A stretch of 42,875 nt of DNA from Candidatus Hydrogenedentota bacterium (GCA_024278275.1 JAJRTN010000132.1:1-42875), one strand, 5' to 3'; counted from the first letter of the stretch, positions 1 to 8,553 are shown. The notes: a model not told the origin generated them from the letters alone. Program-made: numbers and translations.

Positions 1-990
1 ATGGAAATACTGCATGCAGGCAACCGCGCCAAGACCCTGGTGCGTCAGCTACTGGCCTTCAGCCGCCGACAGGTACTCGACATGTCGGATATTAACCTTA
101 ACGAGGTGGTCGCCGACTTGCTGAAAATGATCCGACGCGTTATCGGCGAGCACATTGCGCTGGATTTCATCGCCGGTCATGACCTCGGAATCGTCCGCGC
201 CGACCCGGGGCAAATCGAGCAAATCCTCATGAATCTCTGCGTCAACGCCCGTGACGCCATGCCCGAGGGCGGAACAATCACCATCGAGACTGAAAACGTG
301 CGAATCGACGAAAACTATTGTCGAGACCACGCCGAGGCCAAACCGGGGCGATTCGTGCTGCTGAGCGTAACCGATTCGGGATGCGGCATGGACAAGGCCA
401 CGCTGGCCAACATCTTCGAACCTTTCTTCAGCACCAAGGACGTGGGAGAAGGCACGGGCCTAGGACTCTCCATGGTATACGGGCTGGTCAAACAGCATAA
501 CGGCATGATCCAGGTTTACAGCGAGGTGGGTAAAGGCACGACTTTCAAGATCTACCTGCCCCTGGCGGAGCGCACCGCTGTTACCGTGGGCGATAAGATT
601 GAGGGGCCGGTGCGCGGCGGCGGCGAGACCATCCTGTTGGCCGAGGACGAAGCGACCGTCCGCAGACTGTCCCGGGTCTTCCTGGAACAGGTGGGGTACA
701 CCGTACTTACCGCTTCGGACGGACAGGAAGCGCTGGAGGTTTTCAACAACCATGCCGATGAGATCGACCTGGCACTGCTGGATGTGATGATGCCCAAGCT
801 GGGCGGCCGGGCGGTGTTCGAGCGCATCCGGGCGACGCACCCCGAAATCCGCGTCCTCTTCGCCAGCGGCTACAGCATGAACGCCATTCACACCAACTTT
901 GTCCTCGACGAAGGGCTTGCACTCATCCAAAAGCCTTACCGTCGTGATGCCTTGTTGCGCAAGGTACGGGAGGTGTTGGACGCAGAGTAG
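1..990 (+). CDS. Hybrid sensor histidine kinase, C-terminal part (HATPase plus receiver)
   Basis: The visible 329 residues begin inside the dimerisation helix ([10 protein letters not shown] at 15-24), just after where the phospho-accepting histidine should be. The gene therefore almost certainly starts upstream of the window, and the ATG at base 1 is probably internal. The HATPase domain (about 35-190) has the N box [10 protein letters not shown] (78-87), the G1 box DSGCGM (125-130) and the G2 box GTGLGLS (151-157). A receiver domain follows (about 209-329), with acidic residues E215/D216, phospho-acceptor D261 (LLDVMMP) and conserved K311. Proteins with this order autophosphorylate on His and relay to their own Asp. 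The sensory input and any output partner lie outside the window. The gene ends with TAG and no DNA-binding regulator follows it. Confidence 0.93.
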   Translation: MEILHAGNRAKTLVRQLLAFSRRQVLDMSDINLNEVVADLLKMIRRVIGEHIALDFIAGHDLGIVRADPGQIEQILMNLCVNARDAMPEGGTITIETENVRIDENYCRDHAEAKPGRFVLLSVTDSGCGMDKATLANIFEPFFSTKDVGEGTGLGLSMVYGLVKQHNGMIQVYSEVGKGTTFKIYLPLAERTAVTVGDKIEGPVRGGGETILLAEDEATVRRLSRVFLEQVGYTVLTASDGQEALEVFNNHADEIDLALLDVMMPKLGGRAVFERIRATHPEIRVLFASGYSMNAIHTNFVLDEGLALIQKPYRRDALLRKVREVLDAE

Positions 991-1364
991 GAGCGCCGCA
1001 GGGTGAACCCAAGACGAAAGACCGGCACGACATAAGGCGGGCCTTGGCTCATCCCCCCAACCCACCGCAGCCGGAACCAGGTTTTCGTCTCCACGGAGAA
1101 GCGTGGGTCCGAAGAAAAGCAGCCCGCGAACACGGAAACCCATGATACGGGGCAGCACCTTGAATCCTTCCGTGGATTCCCGCGTGCGCGGGAATGACGG
1201 AAGGGAGGGGCGAACACGTACTCGTGCTCACTTGTACAGAACTTCACGGCAGGAGACGACAACAATCCGCCGTAACCATCCACGGGATCCACCCAGGTCG
1301 CGCTCCCCGTGAACGGTCACCATTGCCGGCACTCCAGGGCCGTTACGATTTTTTCCCGCCACCC
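991..1364. other. Intergenic region, 374 bases, no gene
   Basis: This lies between the convergent kinase and isomerase genes. The open frames crossing it have no ribosome-binding site and look like read-outs of repetitive DNA. It contains a short palindrome at 1088-1099 (TCTCC-AC-GGAGA) and the perfect 20-base palindrome at 1176-1195 listed separately. I see no T-tract terminator for either flanking gene. Confidence 0.6.
1176..1195. repeat. dRS3-like palindromic repeat core
   Basis: The sequence is ATTCCCGCGTGCGCGGGAAT: a perfect 9-base inverted repeat around a 2-base centre. It fits the ATTCCC-N8-GGGAAT pattern of the Neisseria dRS3 repeat and of related short repeats dispersed in many genomes. 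Read on the minus strand through its flank, it encodes the familiar junk peptide VIPAHAGIH, another sign of this family. Only one copy is visible here, so repeat status rests on resemblance. Confidence 0.6.
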
Positions 1365-2153
1365 CTACGATTCAACGCCTTCCTGTGCCTTGAGGAAAGT
1401 AATGGCGGCGGCAATGTCGCCCACCGGGTCATTGCCGCATTCGCGCTCGATGGTGAGGTATCCATCGAATCCGGTATCGCGCAGGGCCTTCAGATAAACC
1501 GGGAAATTCACGTCGCCCTCACCCAGGGGCACCTCCTTGAAACCCGTCTTGGCGGAATCAAAGATGCCGTCCTTGGCGTGGGTGTGGACGATTCGGTCAC
1601 CCAAAGCGCCCACCGCTTCCAGCAGATCAAGGCCGTTCATGCAAAGGTTCGCGGGGTCGAAGTTCACCTTGGCGCCTTCACTGCCCACTTCATCCAGAAA
1701 GCGGGCGAGGCCGGGACCGGATTCAAGGCCGGTCTCGTTGGCAAAACAGCAGCCTCGATCAGCGGCATATTCGGCCACCTCCCGCACGGCGGCGAGAAGG
1801 TCGGCATAGGCCTTGGATGATTTATCCTCGGGCAAAGCGCCCACATGGGTGGTGAGAATGGGCGTCTTGAGATCCACGCACAGGTCAAACATGGCCTTGG
1901 TGCGCGTCACGTTCTCATCCACCGTCTTCGGATTGGCGAAACCGCCGATGTCACCGCACAGGGCCGAACATTCGAGGCCCAGCCCGTCCATGAAGGTCAG
2001 CAAATCCTGCCGCCCGCTCTGGCTGAGTCGGCTCGGGTCAAGGTCGTTGTCGGCCACCCAAAGCTGCACGCCGTGTGCGCCCATTTCCTTTGCCTTACGG
2101 AGGGCATCCTTTGTTTCCATGAGGAGCGATGCCGTGATGATGCCTACTTTCAT
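1365..2153 (-). CDS. Sugar phosphate isomerase/epimerase (xylose isomerase-like TIM barrel)
   Basis: A 262-residue single-domain protein of the AP_endonuc_2/xylose-isomerase-like barrel family. These enzymes bind a divalent metal and interconvert ketoses, or act on keto-sugars or inosose. Likely metal ligands sit at the usual strand ends: E140 (FANETG), D166 (NFDPANL), H190/H192 (VHTHAKD) and E236 (TIEREC). There is no signal peptide, so it should be cytoplasmic. Sixteen bases separate it from the upstream Gfo/Idh/MocA gene, a very common pairing in which the dehydrogenase makes a keto-sugar and the barrel enzyme isomerises or cleaves it. The substrate cannot be read from the sequence. Confidence 0.9.
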   Translation of the reverse strand: MKVGIITASLLMETKDALRKAKEMGAHGVQLWVADNDLDPSRLSQSGRQDLLTFMDGLGLECSALCGDIGGFANPKTVDENVTRTKAMFDLCVDLKTPILTTHVGALPEDKSSKAYADLLAAVREVAEYAADRGCCFANETGLESGPGLARFLDEVGSEGAKVNFDPANLCMNGLDLLEAVGALGDRIVHTHAKDGIFDSAKTGFKEVPLGEGDVNFPVYLKALRDTGFDGYLTIERECGNDPVGDIAAAITFLKAQEGVES

Positions 2154-2169
2154 GGCGTTTTACCTTTCC

Positions 2170-3207
2170 TTATCCCGTAACCTGTATCCGCTTGCCTGTC
2201 TTGCTCGACTTATAGGCGGCCAAAGCCACTTCAACGGCGTCGCGCCCGGCCCGGCCGTCGATCATCAACTTTTTCTTTCCAGTCACCACATCGAGCCAGT
2301 GTCCGATTTCCGTGTCCCAACCACCCGCCGAAGGCGTTTCGTCAAGCGTGGTCCACTCCGTCACGCTGTCCGCCCCCGCCGAAGCCCGACCGCCGCAGAG
2401 TTTCATGGTGCTCATGTAGTCGCAGATAACGGAGCCTTCCGTACCGTAAAGCTCCAGCCCGGTGAAACCCGGCTTGCTGGTCCAACCCGCCTCGATATAC
2501 CCCAGCGCGCCGGACTTGAACTCCAGCAACATCACCGCATTGTCGTCCACGGCAATCCTCTTGGCCAGGGTGGCCGTCTTCGCGCTGATGCTCACGATGG
2601 GGCCAAAGAGCCAAAGGCACAGGTCGATGGCATGGATGCCCATGTCCAGCATGGCGCCGCCCGTGGCGATTTCAGGATCATAGAAGGTCTTGGGATCCTT
2701 GGCCCAGCCGGGATGGGGCCCACCATGGGCGAAGCGCACGCGAATCATGAAGGGCTTGCCCAGGCGGCGTTTTTTCAGTAATTCCTTGCACTTTCCCGGC
2801 CCCGACATGAAGCGGTGGGTGAAGCCCACCATCAGTTTTTTCCGCGCTTCCTTCGCGGTCGCAATCATACGATCCGCCTCGCGCAGGTTCACCGCCATGG
2901 GCTTATCGCAAAGCACATGGCACCCCGCCTTCAACGCCGCAATCGCCGCCGCCGCGTGGAACCTGTTGGGCGTACACACGCTCACCACGTCCAACGACTC
3001 TTCCTTGAGCATCTTTCCATAATCTCTATAAGCGGCCAGATCACCAAAGCCGGCTTTCACCTCCTTGTGCCGTGCGACCGTTGGCTCCGCGAAGGCCACC
3101 AACTCCGCCCGGTCATCTTTTGCATACCCCGGCATATGACACCCCTGGGCAATGGCCCCGGCGCCGATAATACCCACGCGAAGTTTCTTTGTTCCCGCCA
3201 TGGTCAT
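2170..3207 (-). CDS. Gfo/Idh/MocA family NAD(P)-dependent oxidoreductase
   Basis: The N-terminal Rossmann fold starts at VGIIGAGAIA (residues 11-20 from the ATG at 3207). The CDKPMAVN motif (100-107) is the family version of EKP, whose lysine binds cofactor and substrate. A C-terminal alpha/beta domain carries the conserved GGAMLDMGIHAIDL stretch, with D188 and H192. The open frame extends upstream to 3303, but GGGAG lies just before two close ATGs (3207 and 3201), so the extension is probably untranslated. With the second ATG the protein is 343 residues. Members oxidise sugar hydroxyls, typically making 3-keto sugars or oxidising inositol. No Tat or Sec signal is visible. It is probably co-transcribed with the downstream isomerase. 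Confidence 0.92.
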   Translation of the reverse strand: MTMAGTKKLRVGIIGAGAIAQGCHMPGYAKDDRAELVAFAEPTVARHKEVKAGFGDLAAYRDYGKMLKEESLDVVSVCTPNRFHAAAAIAALKAGCHVLCDKPMAVNLREADRMIATAKEARKKLMVGFTHRFMSGPGKCKELLKKRRLGKPFMIRVRFAHGGPHPGWAKDPKTFYDPEIATGGAMLDMGIHAIDLCLWLFGPIVSISAKTATLAKRIAVDDNAVMLLEFKSGALGYIEAGWTSKPGFTGLELYGTEGSVICDYMSTMKLCGGRASAGADSVTEWTTLDETPSAGGWDTEIGHWLDVVTGKKKLMIDGRAGRDAVEVALAAYKSSKTGKRIQVTG

Positions 3208-3333
3208 ATTCTCCCTTGTCGTTGGCCTTATTACCCCGTATAGTGCTGTTTTTCGTGGAAGAATGCAACGTTTATGGTCTCCACCCATAGAGAGAACCGG
3301 CACGGGGCGAGTGGTTCCGCGCGAGGGTCGTGG

Positions 3334-4026
3334 CTACGGGTATTTGATGGCGCGCTGCGTACTGACCAGTGGGCCGTCGGCCCCAAAGGCTTCAAAGCGC
3401 ACCATGACACCCCGCAGATAGGTTCGCCCCACAGTGGCTGCAAACTCGTAGCCACACCACCCGTCGCCGTGGGCCGCGTGCTCCCTGGCGGCGCCCGCAT
3501 GGTAGCCCCCCCCCACGGCTTCGCCGATGACTTTGCCATCAATCTTCACGTCGACCCGGGTTACCGGCGTGGTGGAAAGAACAAAGCCGGACACCACGAG
3601 AAGACCGTCGCCGTCCACCTCGCAACGACTGATGCCGGCCTTGGGCGGCAGGTCCGCGGTGGCGGCGGCGGGTTCGGAGACCGGGCCGGTGTTGCGGGGC
3701 AGTAGCATGGCGAGGGACCGCACGGGGTAAGGCGGCTCCAGCCCCGCTTCCGCGAGACGCTCCGGCGAGAGGGCGCGCGGCTTGAGGGCGGGGATGTTCG
3801 AGGGCTGAAGACTCCGGTAGACCTTCCCGTGCTTCCGCTCACCGGTGGTCACCGTTTCCTCCACGGAATCGAGGAAGCGCTGGTAGGTGGTCTTCTGGCG
3901 GTTGCGGTCGAAGGTGGGATGACACCGATGGCCCGAATCCACCAGTTCATCGTATTGCGCCTTCCTCGCGTGGGCCCAGAAGTCCTCGTTGTCCCGAGTT
4001 TCGCTTTTGCCGTCGCAGCCGAGCAC
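3334..4026 (-). CDS. C-terminal fragment of the interrupted GT4/MptE-like protein
   Basis: This 230-codon frame is the direct continuation of the 4033-6237 gene: same frame, separated only by a TAA at 4033-4035 and two codons. Its first residues (IWVLGCDG from 4032) are what follows FAD in DUF115/MptE-like proteins, where the final strand of the fold carries an LLGxDG-type motif. Further on, about 90 C-terminal residues look like a beta-sandwich (Ig-like) module with alternating hydrophobic strands, ending AIKYP. The GTG at 4026 has no Shine-Dalgarno sequence, so independent translation is unlikely. I read this as the cut-off end of one protein of about 970 codons. Function as a separate product is doubtful. 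Confidence 0.75.
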   Translation of the reverse strand: MLGCDGKSETRDNEDFWAHARKAQYDELVDSGHRCHPTFDRNRQKTTYQRFLDSVEETVTTGERKHGKVYRSLQPSNIPALKPRALSPERLAEAGLEPPYPVRSLAMLLPRNTGPVSEPAAATADLPPKAGISRCEVDGDGLLVVSGFVLSTTPVTRVDVKIDGKVIGEAVGGGYHAGAAREHAAHGDGWCGYEFAATVGRTYLRGVMVRFEAFGADGPLVSTQRAIKYP

Positions 4027-4032
4027 CCAGAT

Positions 4033-6237
4033 TTAGTCGGCGAAGGTGGCCGCGAGGGGCAGCATGTGAATGTTGAGGGTGCTGTCGAGCATGGGCGCGG
4101 AAAACCGTTTCTCGAAATCGAAGTTCGGTCCCGTAAATCGCTGGTCGATGAGGATGCACCGGTCCCGGAGTTGGGGATAGTGGAAAAGCAACAGCGCCCC
4201 GAAGCTCGCCGTGGTAACGAAGTAGAGGCCGTGTTGATCGACGGCCCGCAACAGGTCTTCCCGGAACTTCGCCGCATAGGCGGACACGCCGAGGTGGCTC
4301 ACCACGTCGCCGGCGCAGAGGAAGCGCGGCTGGAGGTGTTGGAGCAGGGCCTCGTTCTGCACGATGGAATTGCACACGATGGTCAGGCACTCCGCGAAGT
4401 CAAAGTCCATCGCGGTCTCGAGGGACGGCCCCGTGCCGAACACGGCGGCCCGGGGATAGCCCTGCCCACGAACCTCGCGCGCGGCCTGCTCGAAAACGCG
4501 GCGGCTGTCGTAGAGCATTTTGCGCTGCTGGTTCATGGTGAAGCCGTGCCGCCAGATGAGCCGGGCGTATTCACCGTACTCCTTGGCCTCGGGGTCGTCC
4601 GTGGCGATATTCACCACGCGCGCGCCCAGCAGGCGATAGGCGATGCCCAGCAGTTTGTCGCCGGGACGGGGTTTCCACAGCAGGATGACGCGACACCGCA
4701 TGAGCCGCCACAGGTTGGCCCAACGGCCCCGTGCCACCACGATGTGGTCCGTGGATGAAGGGGAGGCCGCCATGTACGTGGGCCGCGCGTTCGGGCCGGG
4801 CGCGGCGCCGGAGAGGGTATGGAAAAGATGAACCCGCTCGCAGGCCTTCTCCACGCGGGGAAGGTACCAGCAGGCGCGATGGTAATGGCTCGTCAGTTCT
4901 TCCGCCGTGTCGAAGGGGGGATAGTAGCAGAAGACGCCGTGGTGCCGGCCGGGTTTGCGCGGGGGGCGTTCCAGTACCTGGTGGCGAATGAAAGACCGGG
5001 CGCGGTGGGGCAGGCGTTTCACCCACGCGACGGCCTTGCGCAGTTCGTGGGGATTCACGCGGTCCCACAGCCCGAGGGCGGTGATCAGCATCAGGCGTTT
5101 CGCGCCGCCCGCCGCGGGCGCGGCCATGGCGGCTTCCAGCACGGCGTCCATGCGTTGGGACAACGATTCCGGGGAAGCCACCCGGCGTGCGTTCTCGCGC
5201 AGACCCGGCGACGTAGTGTCCGCCTGGAGGGCTTCCTCGATCCTGGTGCGGAAATCATTCCAATCGCCATGGGTTGCATAGTACGGAAAATCACCGCTCG
5301 TCTCCCGGAGGACAGGCAGATCGAAGGCCACGCAGGGTGTGTTGCAGTACTGCGCTTCCAGCGGGGGATAGCCGTAGCCCTCGAAAAAGGAGGGAAACAG
5401 CATGAGCCGCGCCCGCTTCATTTCGGCGAACTTTTCGCGGTCGCTCAGGCGGCTCTTGATTTCGATGGTGATGCCGAACGTATCCGCCCGCTTGCGGAAA
5501 GGTTCGAGGAAACGGTCTGGCACGCCGCCCGCGCCGACAATCATGACCAGCGTGTGGCCGCCCATCGCTTCACAGAGCAGATCGTCGAGGTGGTTGCCCC
5601 CCTTGTGGGCCGCCTGCGCGAAGCGCGCGAAGAGGAGAATCCGCTTCTCCCTGGGCACGTCCGGCACGGCGTCCGCCGCCACCGTGTTGATGGCGGGCCA
5701 GGCATAATCAAAACGGGCGCCCCGGGGCGTATCCGTGTAGAAGTCCCGCGCCCACCGGTCGCCCTCCCGGCTGATGGAAAGGATGAGACTGCAATAGCGG
5801 GCCGTGTTCCGCCAGGCATCCCATTGCGCCAGGTCACGGGGGAAAGGGCACACCGCGTTGAACCAGTTGCCCGACTCGAAATTGATGAGCGCCAACCGTG
5901 CGCCCCGTGAAAACGCGAAGTGCTTGGTACGGCGGTAGAATCCGCGCATGTTCGTGCCCGGCACCAGGAAGACAACGTCAAAGTCGCCCTCGGGCAGGTT
6001 GGAGCGGAAGTCGGGCGTGTAGTCGAGTTGGACCTGGTCGTGCGCGGGCAACACCGCCAAGTCGGCCAGGAAGATAGGTTCGTGATCCGTGATGAAATGG
6101 ACCTCGTGCCCGCCCATCGCCAGGGCTTCCGCCAGCATGAGCGCGCTGTACCGGCCGCCCGAATAGGTGTTGGGCGGCGTGTTCGTGACGACGGCCATGC
6201 GCCACGAGGGATGTCCCTTTCGTGGATTCCTTCCCAT
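4033..6237 (-). CDS. GT4 glycosyltransferase fused to MptE-like (DUF115) domain, truncated by in-frame TAA
   Basis: From the ATG at 6237 the frame gives 734 residues. The N-terminal half is a GT-B, GT4-type glycosyltransferase: an NTPPNTYSGGRYS opening, the second Rossmann domain starting ILLFARFAQAAHKGG, then SFFEGYGYPPLEA, the family's nucleotide-sugar motif. The C-terminal part contains VFGTGPSLETA and later RFLCAGDVVSHLG, the pattern of DUF115/MptE-like and Maf proteins that act in surface or flagellin glycosylation. The start is chosen because its ATG overlaps the protease stop as TGATG, implying translational coupling. The frame stops at TAA 4033-4035 but stays open and family-like beyond it. 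GAA or AAA to TAA would be a single change. It may be a real nonsense mutation or a sequence error. Confidence 0.85.
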   Translation of the reverse strand: MGRNPRKGHPSWRMAVVTNTPPNTYSGGRYSALMLAEALAMGGHEVHFITDHEPIFLADLAVLPAHDQVQLDYTPDFRSNLPEGDFDVVFLVPGTNMRGFYRRTKHFAFSRGARLALINFESGNWFNAVCPFPRDLAQWDAWRNTARYCSLILSISREGDRWARDFYTDTPRGARFDYAWPAINTVAADAVPDVPREKRILLFARFAQAAHKGGNHLDDLLCEAMGGHTLVMIVGAGGVPDRFLEPFRKRADTFGITIEIKSRLSDREKFAEMKRARLMLFPSFFEGYGYPPLEAQYCNTPCVAFDLPVLRETSGDFPYYATHGDWNDFRTRIEEALQADTTSPGLRENARRVASPESLSQRMDAVLEAAMAAPAAGGAKRLMLITALGLWDRVNPHELRKAVAWVKRLPHRARSFIRHQVLERPPRKPGRHHGVFCYYPPFDTAEELTSHYHRACWYLPRVEKACERVHLFHTLSGAAPGPNARPTYMAASPSSTDHIVVARGRWANLWRLMRCRVILLWKPRPGDKLLGIAYRLLGARVVNIATDDPEAKEYGEYARLIWRHGFTMNQQRKMLYDSRRVFEQAAREVRGQGYPRAAVFGTGPSLETAMDFDFAECLTIVCNSIVQNEALLQHLQPRFLCAGDVVSHLGVSAYAAKFREDLLRAVDQHGLYFVTTASFGALLLFHYPQLRDRCILIDQRFTGPNFDFEKRFSAPMLDSTLNIHMLPLAATFAD

Positions 6238-7886
6238 CAGCGCGCGTCGGCCCTCGATGCGGTGCGACGATAAGAAGCGAAGGTGAGGGCCGCCACGGCC
6301 AGTAAGAGTACGGCCCAATCCGTGCGCGGCGCGCGCGGGTTGGCCCCGGCGTGACAATCCGGGCCGCCCGGGTCGGGAACGCCCTGCGCCTCCGACAGGG
6401 AAATACCGCCATTGCCATTCAGGTCCAGGGCCTGGAACAGGGCGTTCGTCATGGACGACAGGTTTGCCGTGCTTTCCTCGAAACTGAGTTCGCCGTCGAC
6501 GTTGGTATCCATATCATCCCAATTGCTCACAAGCACCGAAGCCATTTGCTCCGTTGTTGGACCGTCCTTCAGGAAACCGCCATACAGGGAAAAGAAATGC
6601 CGGAAAGAGGAGAAGAAATCGAAGTTCGTTTCCGGCGTGGCGCAGTGATGCACCGCGCCGCCGGAGAGCATACCCAGGATACGGTAGTTGAAATCACGGT
6701 AGAGCAGGGGCGAACCGGACGAGCCGCCCTCCGTGACACCTTCGTCCCACAGCACCCGCGTCACGTGCTCGTAGGTGCGGCTCGCCGTGTAGGACTGATC
6801 CACGTCGGTGACATGACCGGCGGCCAGTTTCATGTCGGTGCCCTGGGGATGGTGGATACCCATGACCCGGTCGTCCGCCACCGGCGTCCGCGTATCCCAT
6901 CCCAGCCACGCGCGGCCCAGCGTACCCACCGGCACGTGGCGCAACTCGATGAGCTCGCCGTCGATGGTGGAATCCTCCGCCAGGATAAGGGCACCCATGC
7001 TTCGCGGCACCTCCGTGAGGGAAGGCGTGGTGGTCATGGAGTCCGCGCTGCACGCCGAGGACCGGTAGTCCCAGAAGACTTCAATGCCCGAGGCCACCAC
7101 GTTAATGCCGTCCACGCAGTGGTTGGCGAAGATAAAGAGGGGTTCGTGTTCCGCCGTCGTGGCATTGTTGACGAGCGCGCCCGAGCAAAGAAACTGGCCG
7201 CCGCCCGCGGCGGGCAGCACGATACGGCCAATACCGGTGGACACCTCCTGTACCGTGGTGTCGGACTCGCAGGCGGCGGGGATGGGGCACAGGTCATACT
7301 TGAGCGTGGGGACCGCCGTGAAGAAATGCGATACCGTCATTACGCGCAGCGGCGGCACGGTGCCACCGGGCGACCGCAGCATGAGCACCGCCGTGTCGCC
7401 CTGGATCGTGGGCAGCCACGTGCCGTCTCCCTCGGCATCGTCGCCGGTGAAAGGGCCGAAGGCCCGGGGACCGCTCGGGTCAATGACCCACAATTCGTCC
7501 GTTGCCTCGAAACCGAGAAGATCCACCAGGAGACGAATGGCCCGTGCCTCCACCGAGCGCACCGCGCCCAACGCAACCCGGATGCCGGCCATGGAAAAAG
7601 GACTGCCCACCAGGTCATTCGCCTCAAGCTGAACGTCGAAACCCGCCGCCACCTGGAACGGTCCCTGCTTGTCGGCGTAAGCCTTAAGCCGCTCCGTTTG
7701 CCCTGCGAAACCGTCGTACACCGCCACCGGGTAGTCACGTTCCAGCAGCGCCGCCACATCGGCCCGGGGAATGGGATCCTCGGTCGCCTTTGTGGCCGAG
7801 GGCGGCACGAAGACGTAGTCGGCGAACTCGGCGGCGGCGTTGAGGGTTAGCAGCAAAACGAGAAGGACCAAGGCAAAGCGTTGCAT
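6237..7886 (-). CDS. Exported trypsin-like serine protease with EF-hand pair and C-terminal anchor
   Basis: This 549-residue protein begins with a Sec signal (hydrophobic 4-18, cleavage near AAA-E20). The peptidase domain resembles the lysyl-endopeptidase/trypsin clan: H256 (FANHCVD), probable D309 (TIDGELIEL) and S390 in GGSSGSP, with several cysteines (C234, C257, C279, C415) as in disulfide-bonded secreted proteases. An N-terminal region of about 200 residues may be a propeptide. Two calcium-binding EF-hand loops follow at 460-471 and 488-499. The end has a lone Cys (511), a hydrophobic segment (524-538) and an Arg-rich tail, like CTERM-type sorting signals. GGAG lies 8 bases before the ATG. 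It is translationally coupled to the glycosyltransferase. Confidence 0.88.
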   Translation of the reverse strand: MQRFALVLLVLLLTLNAAAEFADYVFVPPSATKATEDPIPRADVAALLERDYPVAVYDGFAGQTERLKAYADKQGPFQVAAGFDVQLEANDLVGSPFSMAGIRVALGAVRSVEARAIRLLVDLLGFEATDELWVIDPSGPRAFGPFTGDDAEGDGTWLPTIQGDTAVLMLRSPGGTVPPLRVMTVSHFFTAVPTLKYDLCPIPAACESDTTVQEVSTGIGRIVLPAAGGGQFLCSGALVNNATTAEHEPLFIFANHCVDGINVVASGIEVFWDYRSSACSADSMTTTPSLTEVPRSMGALILAEDSTIDGELIELRHVPVGTLGRAWLGWDTRTPVADDRVMGIHHPQGTDMKLAAGHVTDVDQSYTASRTYEHVTRVLWDEGVTEGGSSGSPLLYRDFNYRILGMLSGGAVHHCATPETNFDFFSSFRHFFSLYGGFLKDGPTTEQMASVLVSNWDDMDTNVDGELSFEESTANLSSMTNALFQALDLNGNGGISLSEAQGVPDPGGPDCHAGANPRAPRTDWAVLLLAVAALTFASYRRTASRADAR

Positions 7887-7929
7887 TCCGGTGTCTCCAA
7901 GTGCCCCAAGGGGGATTGCGCCTCTCGGT

Positions 7930-7938
7930 ATTATAACA
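7930..7938 (-). promoter_or_regulatory. Extended -10 promoter for the protease operon
   Basis: On the minus strand the sequence is TGTTATAAT: a perfect TATAAT (7930-7935) preceded by the TGn extended -10 element. No good -35 is visible, which is acceptable for extended -10 promoters. A start near 7923 would give a leader of about 37 bases before the ATG at 7886, with GGAG in place. Confidence 0.5.
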
Positions 7939-8070
7939 GGAACCCACGAGGCCGGGCGGCGTGGCGCTTGCTTGTGAGAAATCTAGGATCAATCAGGTTG
8001 CACAACGTTCGTGCCCTTCAACCGCCCCGGTGACCTTTTCCAATCACGGCGTTGGAACACCGCGCACACC

Positions 8071-8132
8071 GGGAGGGGGCTTGTCCTCAAGCACCGCGAA
8101 GCGGCGCGGAGGCTGAGGACAGCCTCCCTCCC
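8071..8132. repeat. Imperfect hairpin repeat (GGGAGGG ... CCTCCC arms)
   Basis: The left arm (8071-8091) and right arm (8112-8132) are inverted copies matching at about 16 of 21 positions, including GTCCTCA/TGAGGAC. The loop holds a small hairpin, CCGC-GAA-GCGG (8094-8104). There is no ribosome-binding site and no plausible coding, so it looks like a REP-type intergenic element. Confidence 0.5.
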
Positions 8133-8140
8133 GCGCCGTG

Positions 8141-8168
8141 CGTTCCCAGGGTCCCCCGTGGGAACGCC
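8141..8168. repeat. Hairpin repeat B, copy 1
   Basis: GCGTTCCCA (8140-8148) pairs with TGGGAACGC (8159-8167). Its reverse complement matches copy 2 (8526-8553) at 24 of 28 positions, so the two copies face each other across the 200-base element. Confidence 0.65.
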
Positions 8169-8222
8169 TCTTCCGACGGCCCCCGGTCGGATCAACGCAT
8201 GGGCAGGCCATGTCTCCCGCCC

Positions 8223-8422
8223 TTGTCATTTCGAACGTTGGCGGAAGGCAGGTACGTGCCCGGTCACGCGGCGACAGGGCGCGCGGCGTGGGCGTGGCGA
8301 AGCGTTCGTGAGAAATCTCGACCGGAGATCCCTCACGGACGCCCGCCGAAGCGTGACGATCCGAGCCCTTTCCTCCGCGGAAACAGAAACCGACGCACCC
8401 CCGCCAACGTTCGGGATGACAA
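8223..8422. repeat. 200-base element with 22-base terminal inverted repeats
   Basis: The ends, 8223-8244 and 8401-8422, are inverted copies with 20 of 22 matches: TTGTCAT at one end, ATGACAA at the other, with AACGTT in both. The middle has a second dyad, GTGAG...ATCTC then GAGAT...CTCAC (about 8309-8338). The edges and the GAGAT-type core resemble the dispersed, non-coding repeats read as GTCATCCCGAAC...GAGGGATCT in many bacterial genomes. The open frames crossing it lack start signals. It could fold as one long RNA hairpin or be a MITE-like relic. I see no clear target-site duplication. Confidence 0.65.
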
Positions 8423-8504
8423 AAGGGGGACGGTCCATGAGATGTGTCGCGGATGTTGCCGAAGACCGTGCGGGAATCAAGCTTATCCTCCGTACCACCC
8501 CGGA

Positions 8505-8553
8505 GCGGACGGGACGTCCGCGCAGGGCATTCCCACGGAGGGCCGTGGGAACG
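8505..8553. repeat. Hairpin repeat B, copy 2, with adjoining small hairpin
   Basis: TTCCCACGG (8530-8538), loop AGGG, then CCGTGGGAA (8543-8551) form a perfect 9-base stem. Immediately before it, GCGGAC-GGGAC-GTCCGC (8505-8521) forms another. The 28-base core (8526-8553) is an inverted copy of 8141-8168. Confidence 0.65.

Noticed and set aside
6351-7850. 499-codon open frame antisense to the protease
   Set aside because: His/Arg-rich shadow translation; the opposite strand encodes a complete signal peptide and catalytic triad.
8071-8553. CRISPR array
   Set aside because: The repeats are inverted, of several kinds and irregularly spaced; there are no regular spacers or cas genes.
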